Source: Amia ocellicauda
Taxonomy: Eukaryota; Chordata; Actinopteri; Amiiformes; Amiidae
Direction of reading: 5' to 3'
Assembly: GCF_036373705.1 (NCBI RefSeq)
Contig: NC_089855.1
Location: forward strand, 8,745,719-8,809,718
DNA length: 64,000 nucleotides
Shown one piece after another: positions 1 to 13,868 of the stretch. Position 1 is the first letter of the stretch. Every line of letters begins with the position of its first letter. A program made the translations under genes and the position numbers. Under the pieces are notes generated by a model. It was not told the DNA's origin. It saw nothing but the letters and a program-made list of their open reading frames with translations, and did not search any database.

Positions 1-3000
1 ATACCCCAGAATGGTCCCAGTGTACGTCCCACAGTCTAAATATATCTTTTTATGGTACTTCACCTGAGGATATAGGAAAATCCACTGCCTATAGTATTAA
101 TCCTAAAATGGATCATTACCCTCCCTCTCTTACAAGAATAAAGAAGAATATTGAAACTCATCCAAGTGGGGCCGTATGGTTTTATTCATTTCGCAAAACA
201 GTTGAAGAGTTTAAACTTCATTCCCCACATTACACAGGAGGGGAAATAAAACTGCATCCTTACCAAGAAACAAACTGGACGTTCCCTGTAATACTTTTTA
301 TAGGACAAATGAAGTTTACTTTACTTTCCATAGATCTAAAATGCAATAGAAATGCATGCTATTTCTCAAGCCATTGCAGTTTATAACGCCCCAATGCAAA
401 TCCATGGTAAAAGAGCAGAGTTGAATATATAAAAAGCACCATTTATCTAATCAGTATCAGTCCAACATCATGATTAAAATAGCCCAAAATGCACGAGTAT
501 TGACAATATTGAATCGGGTAATTAAAGGAATTGAAGTTAATGTCAAATTAATTCCGCCAAAAAATCACCTTGTCAGATTAAAATTGTGAGACGCTTTACT
601 ACTTATTGACAGGCCTCTACTACTACTACAAATACATATATCCACCCTGAATAAAATCCATGAGGAGAGTCTCCTAGTCCTATACCGGTTTTGGCTTATT
701 TGAGTCCGCCATTTTTATTAATATTTTCTTGCGGCAAAGCATGTAATTACCACAACACAAAAACACTCTTTCTACATGTTTCTAGCACATGCAGACTGGT
801 GTCTCCTCAGCTTTAAACTGGAGTGTTGCAAGGAATGCCTAAAAATAAAGCCACTATGTCAAAATAAGTGTTTGGAAGAAATCAAACTCCTATATTGCGG
901 TGAACAGATCCGAAAGCTTTGGTTCTCTTCATTGCCCGTGGGTCTCTGTGACTGGATCCCAGAGCCGCATCATTCCCCTGGAAAACCAGCTGCAGAAGAC
1001 AAGATAGCACTGTTGCATTTTGACTATTTTTAGAGGGCTCCGTAATTCCCCCAGCCGGAGCTTATATAAAGTACACGTCTCCTCATTTCATGTCACTCGT
1101 GCTAAAGAGCAGCTTCACGAAAAGCTGTGACACTTTAATTTTATTTCAGGGTAACGTCTCCGGCGCTGATGCCCGGCTGAGTGGAAACACTTAGCCCACA
1201 GCAGATAGGCAAGGGCAGGCAGAGCGCGGGCCGTTCACGCCCCACAATCTCCGCACACTGGAGTGGTGTCGGCTGTGTTTAACCTTGGCTTGGCTCTGTA
1301 ATGTAGGTGTCTGTTATGAACAGCGCATCCAGCCGGGAGCCTCATCTTTCCTCAATTGATAAAACAGACACTTTAGTGACTCGCCGGCGGCCCCTGCCAC
1401 GCCAAGCAGAACCACTCTGTGCCGGTTTTAACTACAGCGGACATGAGAATTGGACCCTTTTAGGTGTAGTGTGAAAAGATGTGAAGGAAATGTGTATAAT
1501 GAAGTCTTTGACTGACATTCACTCAGTACACACTCCCACGTATTACTACAACTACTATAAAAATAATTCATTATGACAATTTCTTACTATTGACAAGTTT
1601 GGTACTCAGTGGTGACTAAATGTAGAGCTTGCCCAATCTGTATTATAATAACGGACTGAGGAGTAAGTTACATTGAGCCCACGTACACAAACATGTCTGA
1701 CACACAGAGGGAGAGCAGGGACCGGCTTCTCCTGAACACGGGAGGAAATCTCCGTCAGAGGACACTGATCTCCAGACAAGGACACTGAACTGAAGCTGAA
1801 CTTCTTGCCCATTTCTCCATTTCCTTTCCGCACGAACGGATCCCTGTCCTCATAACAGGTCGCCCTCCATGTTCAGCTGTAATTCCAGCAGCGCCGATCA
1901 GTCACGTGTGGACTGGAGGGAAGGGGCATGGCGGGGGGGGAGATCAGCTTCACACAAATCCATGTCAAAGAAGACGCAAGAATCTCTTACCGCCATTTCT
2001 GTTCACAGAGATCTCCCAAAGAGTGTCATTCAAGAAACACCATGAAGCGTTAGACACAAGAACACACGAACGCCAGAGGGTTTAGAATTGAGAAGAGTCC
2101 CGTCGACACGTCATGCTTGTTTGTCAGAAATTGTCGCGTGTTCAGTGGGAGGGACACTTGACACTTGTCAGGACAGAGCGGAGGAGATAAACGAACCAAC
2201 GCTGGAAGATTAAACAGTAACGGAAGACAGGGGAGTCCACATGATGGGCAGAGGGACACGCACAAATGGCCGCAGTGGCCCTGATCTAGACCTTCCCAGC
2301 TCAGAGCCGGTATAAATCAGGCAGGAAACGCAGCCCTTTGAGTGATGGATGCTGGTTTCATAGCAGACAGTTCAAGAGAAACCTTATCCATCAGAAGGGA
2401 TGGTGGCCCACACAGGCCAATCCGGTACCCACCCCGTGGATCGGCGGAGGAGATAGAGCCGGGCCTTTGTGTTGCTGTTGTCGCCGTTATCGCAGCAGTG
2501 CGGAGCAGAGCTGACAGAGCGTCCAAGGAAGAGATTTAAGCAAAAGCCCACGTCAAGCTGCTGACACACCGCCAGCGCTGCAGATTTAAGGCTGTGGAAG
2601 AGAGAATGAACGGTACTACCAACTTCAAAGAAAACAAGATCAGCAGCTCGGTAATCAGAGGAATTTAAAACCCAAAAGCGAAAGAGACAATAGTTAGGTA
2701 ACTGCTATTGCGTGTGGATCTGAAGACAGTACTCTCTCCTGCCAGGGTGTGAGGATGTCTCTGGAGGACTGGAGAGTCGCTCTCCGTCGAGCAGATTGAA
2801 TTCAGGTTCATATATCTTATTATATTATTATATGAATAAATAATGTGTGTGAGAACCGCACTCGGATCCAAACCCCCATCTCAAACGCACGCACGATCTG
2901 CCTGCACGGCCGAGCAGCGAACACACAACATCAAGAAATCTGTCGCCTGGCATGGGTGGGTCTGAACGCTCTCCCGTATCAGGAGCAAATGAAATCGCAA

Positions 3001-4729
3001 TAACAGGCTCATTTCACAGACTTTTGAACTAAGGGCTGGAGTGGATTTAGGAAATACTTGAATTACCAGTAGGTCAGTACTTGATGACGGGTTCCCATTG
3101 TGCAGAAGAAAAATGCCTCTATGGATTTGCTAAGGATTGGTGGGTCTACATTTCAATTTAATCTGCATGTGAAACTGACAAATGTGAGCAAAGAAAATGT
3201 GCAAAACTCAGCATTTTCTTTCTGTTCTTTTCTTCTTCTTATGTTCTCTTTAGTTTTTTAGTTTACATTTGTGCTGCCCCAGGCTATTCACCAGTTCTAA
3301 ACTAATAGGAAACTAAAGCATAATATTTATTAACATCTGACAGAACTTTAGATTTAGTTATTTTACAAACTGCGTTCACACAAACACCGTAAATGGAAAT
3401 GGCCTGTGAATGAGAATGTGTTGCTGTCCACTCTGTCCACCCTGCGTTGCTGTTGCTGTGAAGGCGTTTTTGTCTCCCCGATGTTTCTAGTCCGTATCAG
3501 ACGCATGGATATTTGGGCACGACTAGGGCTAAACAGAATCGATTCGCCTCCCAAATAGACTCAACTCTGGAATCCCCCTACCATAAATCAATCCCTCAAG
3601 AGTTAATACATCCAGCCCTCTGATTGCATTACAAATCTGGCAGGTGCTACACATTCATCTGCGGTAACCAATCTAAAGTTACAGGAGAGGGTTTGTTTCC
3701 AGCGGAACATAGGAGAGAACGGCTCCAAAAATCTTAGAGGCCGATTAGCTTCCGGCAAAGGGAACAGACTCTCTGAAAAATACATTCGTCTTAATGTTTG
3801 TAGTATTGGGTCTGACCCACTTACAAAAACAAAGCATAGAAGAAAAAACACGTGTTCATTTACGATTGATATGCTGATCCATGACGAGAAGGATCCCATG
3901 TGAAATTAAAGTAATAATTGCTAATTAACATAAGGACAAATTAAATGTTTCCTTTTAATTAAAATGCATCACATGGTAAGTTATTATTATTTTTTTAAAT
4001 ATAATTCCAAGCTCATTAAGAATAAAGCCACATGCATTGTGTTGTTTTTAATAAAGTAATACACACTACACAATGCTTGGTATGTATAAAGTAGCACTAC
4101 GGAGAAATGGCTGTGATATTACTGCGTTTATTTATGCTGACCATCAAGATGTGTCAGTTGATATTAAATAAACTACAACTGATCTCCCTTAGCTAAAAGC
4201 TCCCAGATAAATGATCTTGACCTGATCAAATTGCTTCCTTTTTAAAAATAAAAATAAATGAATCGCAGAGATTAGAATCTGTGTGTTTTGCACAGTAAAA
4301 CTATTAAGTGTAACCAAGCACGGTTTAAAATAAACGCAGAGGAGTAAGTAACAGCAGTTGCTTTTTGTTAATTGGTTTCTACGCCCTGGGTTTGAGTTGT
4401 TATAAAAAAATAAGATAATATGGTAAGAGGAACGCCACACAATGTGCAAATATAATCCTAATTAGAGTAAAACGAATCTCACAGAGCAGAGAGTGCTGTC
4501 GGAAATGCAAGGCGTGTTAATTACGAATCACAAGCTGGTGCGGAGGTTCAAATACAACCCCGTCGCTGGGTGTCGTGTACAGCCGGGCTCTGTGGTGTTG
4601 TGTCTCTGCTGAACCGCACAGAGTCCTGCAGGGACAAGGGGATTCCCTGGGGGTCCCCAGTCGAAGGGCCGTCCCTCACGGTATCACAAGAGTCTACAAG
4701 TCTGGACAAAAGCAAAGGCCAGCCCTCGG

Positions 4730-4820
4730 TCCAGGACCCCGGAGGCACAGAGAGCAGGTTGAGACATTTACAGCATGATTAAATGTCTCAACCTGCTCTC
4801 TGTGCCTCAGGGGTCCTGGA
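4730..4820. repeat. Near-perfect 40-bp inverted repeat (hairpin, 11-nt loop)
   Basis: The left arm is 4730-4769, the loop 4770-4780 and the right arm 4781-4820. Of 40 positions, 39 pair; the exception is G4741 opposite A4809. Pairing stops sharply at both ends. Length and stem/loop proportions resemble a pre-miRNA, but the near absence of mismatches is more typical of a young inverted duplication, a tiny palindromic element or a hairpin-siRNA source. I do not recognise a known microRNA seed in it. Confidence 0.9.
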
Positions 4821-5332
4821 TTTCAAAGGGTTAATCCAAAGTGAATGGTGTTTCCTTTCAATACATCAAGTTGTGTTACACAAATCGAGCTTCAAAAATC
4901 ACTTCCTGTCATCCACAACTTGTCCGTCTGCTTTGGAAAATCACTGGACTTTACAGGGTCACTGAAATATGATTATGATTATGATTAAGTATATCACATA
5001 TATGGCAAAGCACAGTTAATCTGATATTATCTAGTATTAAACACAGAGTATTTAGATTCTCTTTTGTGTTTTGTCGGCCTTTGAATTTCACAGATTTTCT
5101 CCAAAATGACATTTCTTCTTTATTTTCTCTAAGGACTAGAAAACGTAATGGTTTGAAGAATTGATACACATATAACACCTGGTGGTTGGCGGTAACACAA
5201 ATCTTAAAATAAGTGTTTGTTTTATATAGTGGTAGGCATTTATTCAACCATCAACACCTCGACTGCGATCGACCGGCACTGGGTTTGAAATATTCAGGGT
5301 TTTATCTGCCAATGAATATGGAAGTGAGTTTT

Positions 5333-5338
<6 letters not shown>

Positions 5339-5374
<36 letters not shown>
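5339..5374. repeat. (AT)n microsatellite
   Basis: Uninterrupted alternating AT of about 36 bp. Confidence 0.95.
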
Positions 5375-5377
<3 letters not shown>

Positions 5378-5753
5378 AGGCTTATTAAATGAGGTAAATC
5401 TGTTACATGGCAGGAAGAGAAACATTTAAAGTGAAAGCGTCTGCGGTGTCTGATTACGACTTGGCTGCCTGCGTTGGCTGTGCGTTCGTTTCCAGTCGGT
5501 TAATGAGGTTATCCTTCTCATTCGCATTAAGTCTTCCTTGATGTATTAATTTGCAAATGGCTAATTTGCAGAAAATTGCATGTCAAGTGCGCATTCCTTA
5601 CCCCCCCACACTTTTTCTGATTTTGTTTTATATATATATCCTTTTCATAACAATGTAACTGGATTATTATTTGTTCCCTACCACAAAAAAATACATACAT
5701 TTTATATATATCCCCCTGTACTTTAAGGAATCAAAACAATTACTGTTTAAAAA

Positions 5754-5756
<3 letters not shown>

Positions 5757-5805
<49 letters not shown>
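5757..5805. repeat. (GA)n microsatellite
   Basis: Uninterrupted GA dinucleotide tract of about 48 bp; a purine-only strand. Confidence 0.95.
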
Positions 5806-5808
<3 letters not shown>

Positions 5809-8226
5809 CACTGTCGGTCGTAAAGTCTCAATTAAACCAACTCTAATGCAGGGCCAGGTGGGGGGCCGTGCTGGGGGGCCGTTGGAGGGCCTGTGTCCTG
5901 AGCGCTGGGCGTTCAGCTCGGGGGGGCGGCGTCTGATAACGGCAGTGTTGTGGGGAGAGTCTGCATCGCCAGCTCTTCCGCTTTGTAAACACCGGGAGGG
6001 GGGGTCAGATAAATAGCCGTTTCTTCCCGGGGAGAGGGCCGGCTGTCAGTCAGTCTGCCGCGCGGTTCTGGCAGCAGCTGCACGGCCAGATAAATTGAAT
6101 GGATCATTAAAGAGGTTTCTTCCAATTTCCCTATTTGACATCTCGCCGCGAACGGGATCTAGTCGAGATGAAAGTTTAGTTTACCCTGACAAGATAGCTT
6201 TTTCTTCAGACTATTAACCTGATCACTGGCCTGTGACAGATTGGAGCAAAATATGGAAGAAAGGAGGGGTGGAGTGGGGGAGGGAAACAGAAACAGGAAA
6301 GGAATAACTCGGAGGGAAACACAACTCCTGGATCACGCCAGCGCTGAAGGCCCAAAAACCACGAGAGTAATTGCCTGTTCTCTTCCCGACCCGTCTTTCT
6401 TCCATGAAACCAATTACGTTGTTTTAAAGACTGTCAATCCTGACATCTGCGCCCCGAAAGAAATGTTAATTGCGCTGGACATTAACGGAGCCGTCTTCGC
6501 TGTGCGTTGACTGCGGGGGTCGCAGGGCGCGCCGGGGGTCGCGCCGGGCCCTTCTTATGCAATAAAACAGCATGACCGTGTGACCCCCACAGACTAATCT
6601 CCCAGCTTCGTTTAATAAGTGTCTCCCCCGGGGCAGGGAGGGAATTGTCTCTTGATTAAACCTCAATTTACACCTGGTCTTCTCTCAACTCCCCCAACAG
6701 CGATCAGAATCCCATTTGACCAATCAGAGTAACAGTACGAACGGCATCGCGTTTTCATTTCAGTCAGAAGGTGAAAGATGTGCGTCTGGCCTTTATTTAT
6801 TTATCCATGTCCCAATTCAGGAAAAAGACACAGGAAGAGTATTAAATAAGCCCGCATTAAGAAAAAGATGCTTATTTCATTTTAAAATGCTGAAATAAGT
6901 TCCAGTATTTAAATATTATCATTTTATTTCCATTCTGACAGTAATCAAGGCGTCTCTTTGCCCCTCGGTGTGAACCCTTGTCCAGTATTGTCTCCCTGCG
7001 ATGCCGGCTCTGTCCTCCGTGGACACGGTTCATCCCGAAACACTGATGTCATTATTTCTCCAAAGGGCAGCGATTCAGACTGTCTGCGCCGCGGGACAGA
7101 GCCCCCGTTTGTGTTCGCTTCTCCCCTCAGACCCCTGATATGAGAGGGATGCGGGGCATGTCATGACGGATGGGGGGGATCCCGTGAACTTAAACTGACC
7201 TCCTGTTTTTTTACAAGGCCTATGAAATCCTTTGGTCCCGACCTGCGTCTCTGGGAAAGCTTTATTCGGTGTCTTTGGGAGGCGAACCAGGCTGAGAGAA
7301 ATTGCTTCTTGCGATCATTGACTACCGTCAAAAAGTCAAACGTCCGCATTCTGATATTAAAGATTTTAAAGGTGAAGAGAAGAAAAAAGAGTGTAGAGCC
7401 ACTGTATAGAGATATGTGACGAGTAGCAATTCATCAAATGCCCCTGTCTAAAATACCCTCCTTAATTAGACCAACATACGGTGAAGGAGACCGAATACAA
7501 CGTGAAGCTGCTCCGGTCGCCTCCGAATCAATTCCTAACACACACAGAGCCCCTAATAAAACACACGCCCCCATGACCCGGCTTGCTCTGGCGGTGATAA
7601 ACCCCCCCCCAACAGGATGGCTCCCTATCAGGACGGCATTATCGAGGGTGGTAATTCACCAGCGCGGGGGTGGCGGTCAGGGTCCTGACTGATAGTGTCA
7701 GAAGGCTCTGCCTAAACGAGTGGAGGGCTTCGGAGTGACGCCCCCGCCTCCCCCAGGTGTGCCGTGCTGCCCGTGATTCCTCCCGCGTCCCAGGAGGGCG
7801 ATGTCGGGACTCGGAGGTCCCCGGGACATGACACTAATGCCTCTATAGTGGAGAGCACAGCCCCCAGGCCCCCGCTCTCCCTCCGCCTTACAATAATGGC
7901 GCTGCTCTCATTAAACCCCACATGAAATATCGGTCTGCCCCGGCACACGGGTCGGGGGGGTCCTTCGGTGTCCGTCAGCGGCACATTCCTGCTCCGTGTG
8001 TCATTGGTCACGGGGTGCCAGCCTCTTCCAGTGTGAGATTAATAAATCCTGAAGACATAATGTTCTATTTAAAACCTATAAATTAATTAAATAATGTTAT
8101 GAAAGACATAAAACCCATTTTCTTTTCATTGTTTTGTTTTGCCTTTCTTTTCTAGCTTGTGATTTCAAAGCATCGTTTCTTCTCAATAAACTCCTGGTGA
8201 ACAATATCTCATTTAGCTGAAAGGCA

Positions 8227-8280
<54 letters not shown>

Positions 8281-8282
8281 AT
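8227..8282. repeat. Compound (TG)n-(TA)n microsatellite
   Basis: About 27 bp of alternating TG passes directly into about 28 bp of alternating TA. The whole stretch alternates pyrimidine and purine. Confidence 0.95.
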
Positions 8283-9796
8283 CCACAACTGTGCTCATAC
8301 AAAGTTTAAAACCAACTTATTCCATCCACGCTTGTACTGCATTTTCACGCAGCAACATTATACAACGTGGATGTTTATGAACGCTATCTCAGCACAACCA
8401 GAGCTGAAACCAGAGATGTCAGAGGAAGCGTCTGCGCTGCCGAGACCCCTAGAAAACAATTCTCTACGTATTAAACAATATCGAAAGTGGCTGTTCCAGT
8501 GCCACCACGTTACACAGAACAATCCTGAACAGTTTTCTCACTTCCCACTGCGGGCGAGGGATTTAAAGACTCTTAAAAGCGGTTCGTGCCGGAGTCATTT
8601 CACCTGGACGTGGCAGTGTGTCTAATTCCCTCACGCTGTTTAACGCAGCAGAGAGAGGCAAAATGAAAACACTGACAGCACCAAAGGGGGATTAGGAGTG
8701 TCGCCTCCTGCTCCAGAAAAGCTGCAACACATTGGATTTATATTCCACGTGAGAGGCGGGGGGGTGATCACCTTAAAGTGAACGCTCAAACGAACACACG
8801 AGATATCAGATGGTTAAATAGTAAAGCGAATTAAAAGAGAGTCCTGTTTCTGTTAGGCCAAGCAATAAGCTACTGCTGGTGTTGAGTTTATCTAACCCTT
8901 CGGTAAAGCAGTGTTGTCTTTATTGCAGCGCTGTCCAACTCTCATTCTCACACGGGACGATTTCGGAAATTAAAACTGTCCAGCTGATGAAATCTTCATC
9001 CTTTTCCTGGCAGGGAAACATTAAGAGTAAATCTAATTAAAGATCTCCCCTCTCTATCTCTCTATCTATCTATCTGTACATATATATTCCTCGGTAACAG
9101 TGACTGATTATTGGAAGTAAGATACAAATCGTGAGTTTTGCCTGCTGGCTGTACATTGTATTAATTCCCACCCTCCATGGATAAACGCAGAAACCTGAGG
9201 AAGTTTAGAAACCGGAGGATGGCGTTTGACCCGTTGTATGTAGCTACAGCGACTAATGATTCAAGAATCACATGCCGTGTGTTTATGAACGATCCCAGGG
9301 GTGAGATTCGACAACATGGCGGGTGTTGGAGATGACTGCTTGGGCTCGTTCGAATGGTATACTTTGTCTGAATACAGCAGCTTTGAAACTGTACTCGGAG
9401 TTCTGCATATTGCATTGTCCAGAACTGCTGTTGAGCGTGTTCTCTCAGCTTGGCCAATTAAGAGCGTGTGGTTTTTGTAAATATCGCATAGCGATGCGTA
9501 TGCCTGCTCCTCGGGGTGCCGCAGCGGTCACAGAGATGGTGCCAGTGTGTGACAGTTAATGATGATACACGGGGGCCCATGCAGATGTTACACGCTTGTT
9601 TGGATCAAGGAGACGGGCAGTTTACAGCAGGTCTAAAGGCAGCAGTTTGGGGAGAGGAAATAGAACATGGTGGCAAAAGGAGGGTCAACATAAAAGGACC
9701 CTGTGGTCTACCCAGGTTAATCAGCAACTGATCATGCTTTTTCTGTGATTGTTTTATGTTTCCAGCTTGCTTTATTGTGGTGTATTGTCATTTGTT

Positions 9797-10378
9797 TCAT
9801 AAGAACATATGAATCGAGAGGAGGCCATTCGCCCCATCGTGCTCGTTTGGTGTCCATTAATAACTAAGTGATCCAAGGATCCTATCCAGTCTGTTTTTAA
9901 ATGTTCCCAAATTGTCTCTTCAGCCACATCGCTGGGGAGTTTGTTCAGATTGTGACGCCTCTCTGTGTGAAGAAGTGTCTCCTGTTATCTGTCTTGAATG
10001 CCTCGAAGCCCAATTTCCATTTGTGTCCCCGGGTGCGTGTGTCCCTGCTGATCTGGAAAAGCTCCTCTGGTTTGATGTGGTCGATGCCTTTCATGATCTT
10101 GAAGACTTGAATCAAGTCCCCACGTAGTCTCCTCTGTTCCAGGGTGAAAAGGTTCAGTTCCTCAGTCTCTCAGTAGGACAGTCCCTTCAGACCTGGAATA
10201 AGTCTGGTTGCTCTCCTCTGAACTGCCTCTAGAGCAGCGATATCTTTCTTGAAGTGTGGAGCCCAGAACTGTCCACAGTATCCAGATGAGCTCTAACTAG
10301 TGCATTGTACAGTCTGAACATCACTGCCCTTGTTCTCAATTCTACACTTTTGACAATATACCCTAACATTGTTTACTG
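9797..10378 (-). mobile_element. LINE fragment, copy 1 (jockey-superfamily, CR1/L2-like), 5'-truncated
   Basis: This segment is nearly identical to 53748-54553 and, reverse-complemented, to 32351-32857. Read on the minus strand, the conceptual translation matches the C-terminal end of a jockey-superfamily LINE reverse transcriptase and the region after it: a segment ending in a threonine-rich-to-arginine run, then the stretch with RRLRGDLI and the KLPSD-type motif near the end. The frame is broken by stops. The LINE 3' end lies at the left; the right end is a typical 5' truncation inside the reverse transcriptase region. Confidence 0.85.
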
Positions 10379-10607
10379 AACGTCTAACTGCATGGGAGAG
10401 AGTGAAACAGCCGGAGACTCAGCTGTACAGAGGATGCTTCTCTCAGCTCCGAGAGGATCGGTGAAGGTAGGTGAAGTTAGAAATGTTAGAAATGTTTAAA
10501 TACCAGATATAAGCAGTCCTGCAGGTCTGATCTACAGCTGAAAGATCTCAGTGCCAATGAAGGGGACAAAGATTGAGGAGAACAATATATTTGAGGAGAT
10601 CCAGCAA

Positions 10608-10632
10608 ACACACACACACACACACACACACA
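10608..10632. repeat. (CA)n microsatellite
   Basis: Perfect CA tract of about 25 bp. Confidence 0.9.
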
Positions 10633-12562
10633 TCATTAGCCAAGCTGTAAGTCCCAGAATTTCAGCTGCTAAGACTACAGCTCCTGATTGCTTGTCTGCA
10701 TTGTGCAGGAAGCCATTTCGGCATTTCTGCTGGAGAAGAGCTGAATGCGTCTGCAGACATGAAAGACATTTCCAGGCGGGCCTGAAGCCCCGAGCTGCAG
10801 CCAAACACACAGATCCGGGTGAAATTCAGACAGAAGGAGAAAAGAAGAAAACAGCCCGCTTGAACATTTCAGATTGTGATTCTGTCCCGATGAGATTAAT
10901 TCTTTGAAATGCTCCTCTAAATGTTCTTTTTTTCTTGAGTCTATAAGTGGGTGAAGTGAATGTGGTAGAAAATTGTGGTCTGACCTAAATTCATGTGTTG
11001 TGAGTGAATTTAAATGACAGCACGTAGCGCTGAGCCTCGATTACTGCAGGCAGAGAAGACCGGGGGCGGGGAGGGGGGGCAGAGTCCTCTTCGTGTTGAT
11101 TGTTTGCTTCGACCACTGTGGATAATTTGGGGAATTAGTGGTGTCAACCCATACACATATTCCACATTTAAACAATACTTCAGACCAAATCAAATGTGTG
11201 TATATATTCAATGTGTATGTGTTGATTGCCATCTAAACCTCATAGTTTGATCTTGGTCCTGCAGAGCCAATCCAGCAGGTTTATCCAGACCGGGAACCGC
11301 CTGGGTCTGACGTACTGAGTGGGCAATCATTTCAACAACGCAATGGAACGGCAACTGAGTATCTGAACATCCACCATGCAGCTTTAAGACACACAGAACA
11401 GCCCACCTACAAAAGGGATGTGAAGTTCAGATGCGTCAGATAGTCAAGCAGACGATGAAAACCTCTTGTGTAGCGACTCTCCGCTACTAGAGACGACTTC
11501 CCTCTGATGCGGATATATTCAAACTCGCAAAACAAAAGATTCATTTACAATTAATTTACAAATTTGATCCGCATGTCCCGGAGAGCCACAGCCCTGCGAG
11601 TCTTAGGAGTGACTAAAATTGTGAGTGACCAGGAAACAGTGGGCAATCAGATCAATCAAGTCAACAAAAAGTCAATTAAGTCGTTAAGCGCTCAGGACAA
11701 TGGAGACGCAGGCGTCCGCACGGCCGTCCAGGACAGAGAACAGAGCAGCTGGAAGAGTCAGCCAGGTCAGCTGAACACATTGCTGATTAACCCGGCTGTG
11801 TTTTAGTGTTATTGCGTTGAGCTCAATAAAAAGTTTAGTACCTTGTGTTACCATAATAAAACTGCACCGGCCAGCGGTTCCCAAATCCACGTTTAAAAAT
11901 CCATCAAAATCCTGAACAATTCTTTAAAAATAAGACAAATTCTAAATGCTTCCAATGTGCTGTACTGGGGTTGTTTTTTGTGTGGAAATTATATTTTTAG
12001 AGAATTACAGAACACATGAAATGGACAGCTTCTGAGACTGAACATTATTAATATATAATTAACAGAAGAATATTTTGGGGGAAATCATTTTTAAAGACTC
12101 AAACTCAAATGCTTAATATGTGTGAATGTATGATTCATATAATAAGGACCACTTTCAATTTGTTTTTGTTAGATTTACTTGATGAAATTGTTTTAATTTA
12201 AATATGTTTTACATGTTTTTATTAATCGAAGAGTTAATTTCAATAACAGCTGCTTCTGTAAATGAAAATGTATTTTAGACATTTGTACATTTTTGGCAAA
12301 GATATTCACTGGTATTTGCACAGTTAAAAATGATTATAAAACTATTGAAATTGTACATAAAAAGGTAAAGCTAAATTTAACTGTAAATACCCTGCATCTG
12401 AGTAATATATTTTAGTAAATTAATCTTAGTATTCACACCATTATTTTTAGATTTTTGTTTTTAAAAATTGAAACTTATCAAATTATACAACTACCTTAAA
12501 TAATAATTTGTAGAAAAACGTATATATATAAAAGACAAGTATACTGTTGTTATATAACAATA

Positions 12563-12610
<48 letters not shown>
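12563..12610. repeat. (ATT)n microsatellite
   Basis: Trinucleotide ATT tract of about 45 bp inside a very AT-rich stretch. Confidence 0.95.
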
Positions 12611-13194
12611 TACAAATGTAGCTTGGATTTAAACTATCCTGACATAATATATGATTCTAGTTTTTAGTTATTAGTTTGCAGATCAAATTGATACAATTTC
12701 CAGTACATATCATTATAATTTATATAAATATGAGAGAGAGGAAATCCAATGTTTTTTTTGTTTGTTTTGTTTTTTTAACTACACTTTAACAATCACTTTT
12801 AAAACATACATTAAATAATAATAATATAATATAAATAATATAATTTCACAATATTATTTATAGAGTATTAACCAAAACCAAAAGATCTACAAAATATGAC
12901 TTCATCCAAAAGGGAAAAAATCTTAATTGTGTTTTAGTTCCTGCTATGAAATGTCCTCATTCCTGGAGAGTGTCGTCTTTCACAGTTCTACTCACATTGT
13001 CTGTGCGAATCTTTAACCTTTAACTCTAACAAATACAATGTATTTAATTAAGACTTCTGGAGAGTGAAACCGTGCCAGTCTTTTATGATTTACATTTCTG
13101 CCCATTTAACAATTAAAGGACCAAAAAATGCATTATAGTGTATTGCACTTATGTCATTATAGTGTATTTTTTTCCATGTTTGACAGTCCCTTTA

Positions 13195-13197
<3 letters not shown>

Positions 13198-13230
<33 letters not shown>
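13198..13230. repeat. (GT)n microsatellite with short GATA tail
   Basis: Perfect GT tract followed by a few TAGA units. Confidence 0.95.
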
Positions 13231-13235
<5 letters not shown>

Positions 13236-13396
13236 GATAGGATTGTAGGATTAGATAGATATATCTGTGATTGTGAGGGGAACTGCAGTTTCAGCTCTAG
13301 GGTTATTTTTAACACTGCGTTGTGGCTGTTAGTCTCCCAATGCATTTCACTCAGTGGGGATCATCTGAGACACCGAACCCCCACCTACACAAGCAT

Positions 13397-13470
13397 CACA
13401 CACACACACACACGCACAAACACGCACACACACATACGCGCACACACACGCACACACACACACACACACG
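13397..13470. repeat. (CA)n-rich imperfect microsatellite
   Basis: CA tract of about 74 bp interrupted by CG and TA units. Confidence 0.9.
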
Positions 13471-13576
13471 TCCACCACACCAACACGCGTTTACTGCTAA
13501 AAACACACAGACCACACAGTTGTGAGAATGTGTGCACTTTAACTGTGATATAACATTGTGTACTCAATTACAAATA

Positions 13577-13606
13577 TTTCTTCTTCTTCTTCTTCTTCTT
13601 CTTCTT

Positions 13607-13637
<31 letters not shown>

Positions 13638-13658
13638 TTATTATTATTATTATTATTG
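13577..13658. repeat. Compound (TTC)n-(TTA)n microsatellite
   Basis: About 60 bp of perfect TTC is followed by about 21 bp of TTA. The TTC part is a homopurine-homopyrimidine mirror tract (the GAA type), which can form triplex DNA. Confidence 0.95.
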
Positions 13659-13816
13659 TGTTGTTTTTGTTGATATTATTATTATAAATGTTTACAGAAT
13701 AGAATATATACATTCATGTTGTTATCAAGGTTCATTAACAATAACAATGTGTTCATAATTACATAATGCATTTGATTTCTCAAATAAGTAGTGTACCTGT
13801 ATATATATACTATAAA

Positions 13817-13818
<2 letters not shown>

Positions 13819-13863
<45 letters not shown>
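13819..13863. repeat. (TA)n microsatellite
   Basis: Perfect alternating TA of about 44 bp. Confidence 0.95.

Positions 13864-13868
<5 letters not shown>

Larger units (their letters stand above)
1..9796. other. Gene-empty region, left part of the desert
   Basis: I found no exon with a recognisable product on either strand; the open frames are short and unlike known proteins. The stretch is mixed in composition, with AT-rich parts and moderately GC-rich parts (about 5.85-6.1 kb and 7.6-8.0 kb). It contains a long hairpin (4730-4820), AT, GA and TG/TA microsatellites, and a TATA-like sequence at 1063-1071 with no gene attached. It reads as intergenic DNA, possibly with distal regulatory elements. 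Confidence 0.6.

Noticed and set aside
9901-10127. Recurrent small open frames of about 70 codons, also at 32.5, 53.85 and 61.77 kb
   Set aside because: They are antisense translations of the shared LINE 3' region, not a gene family.
13091-13758. Poly-Ser, poly-Tyr and His-Thr-rich small proteins
   Set aside because: They are translations of TTC, TTA and CA microsatellites.
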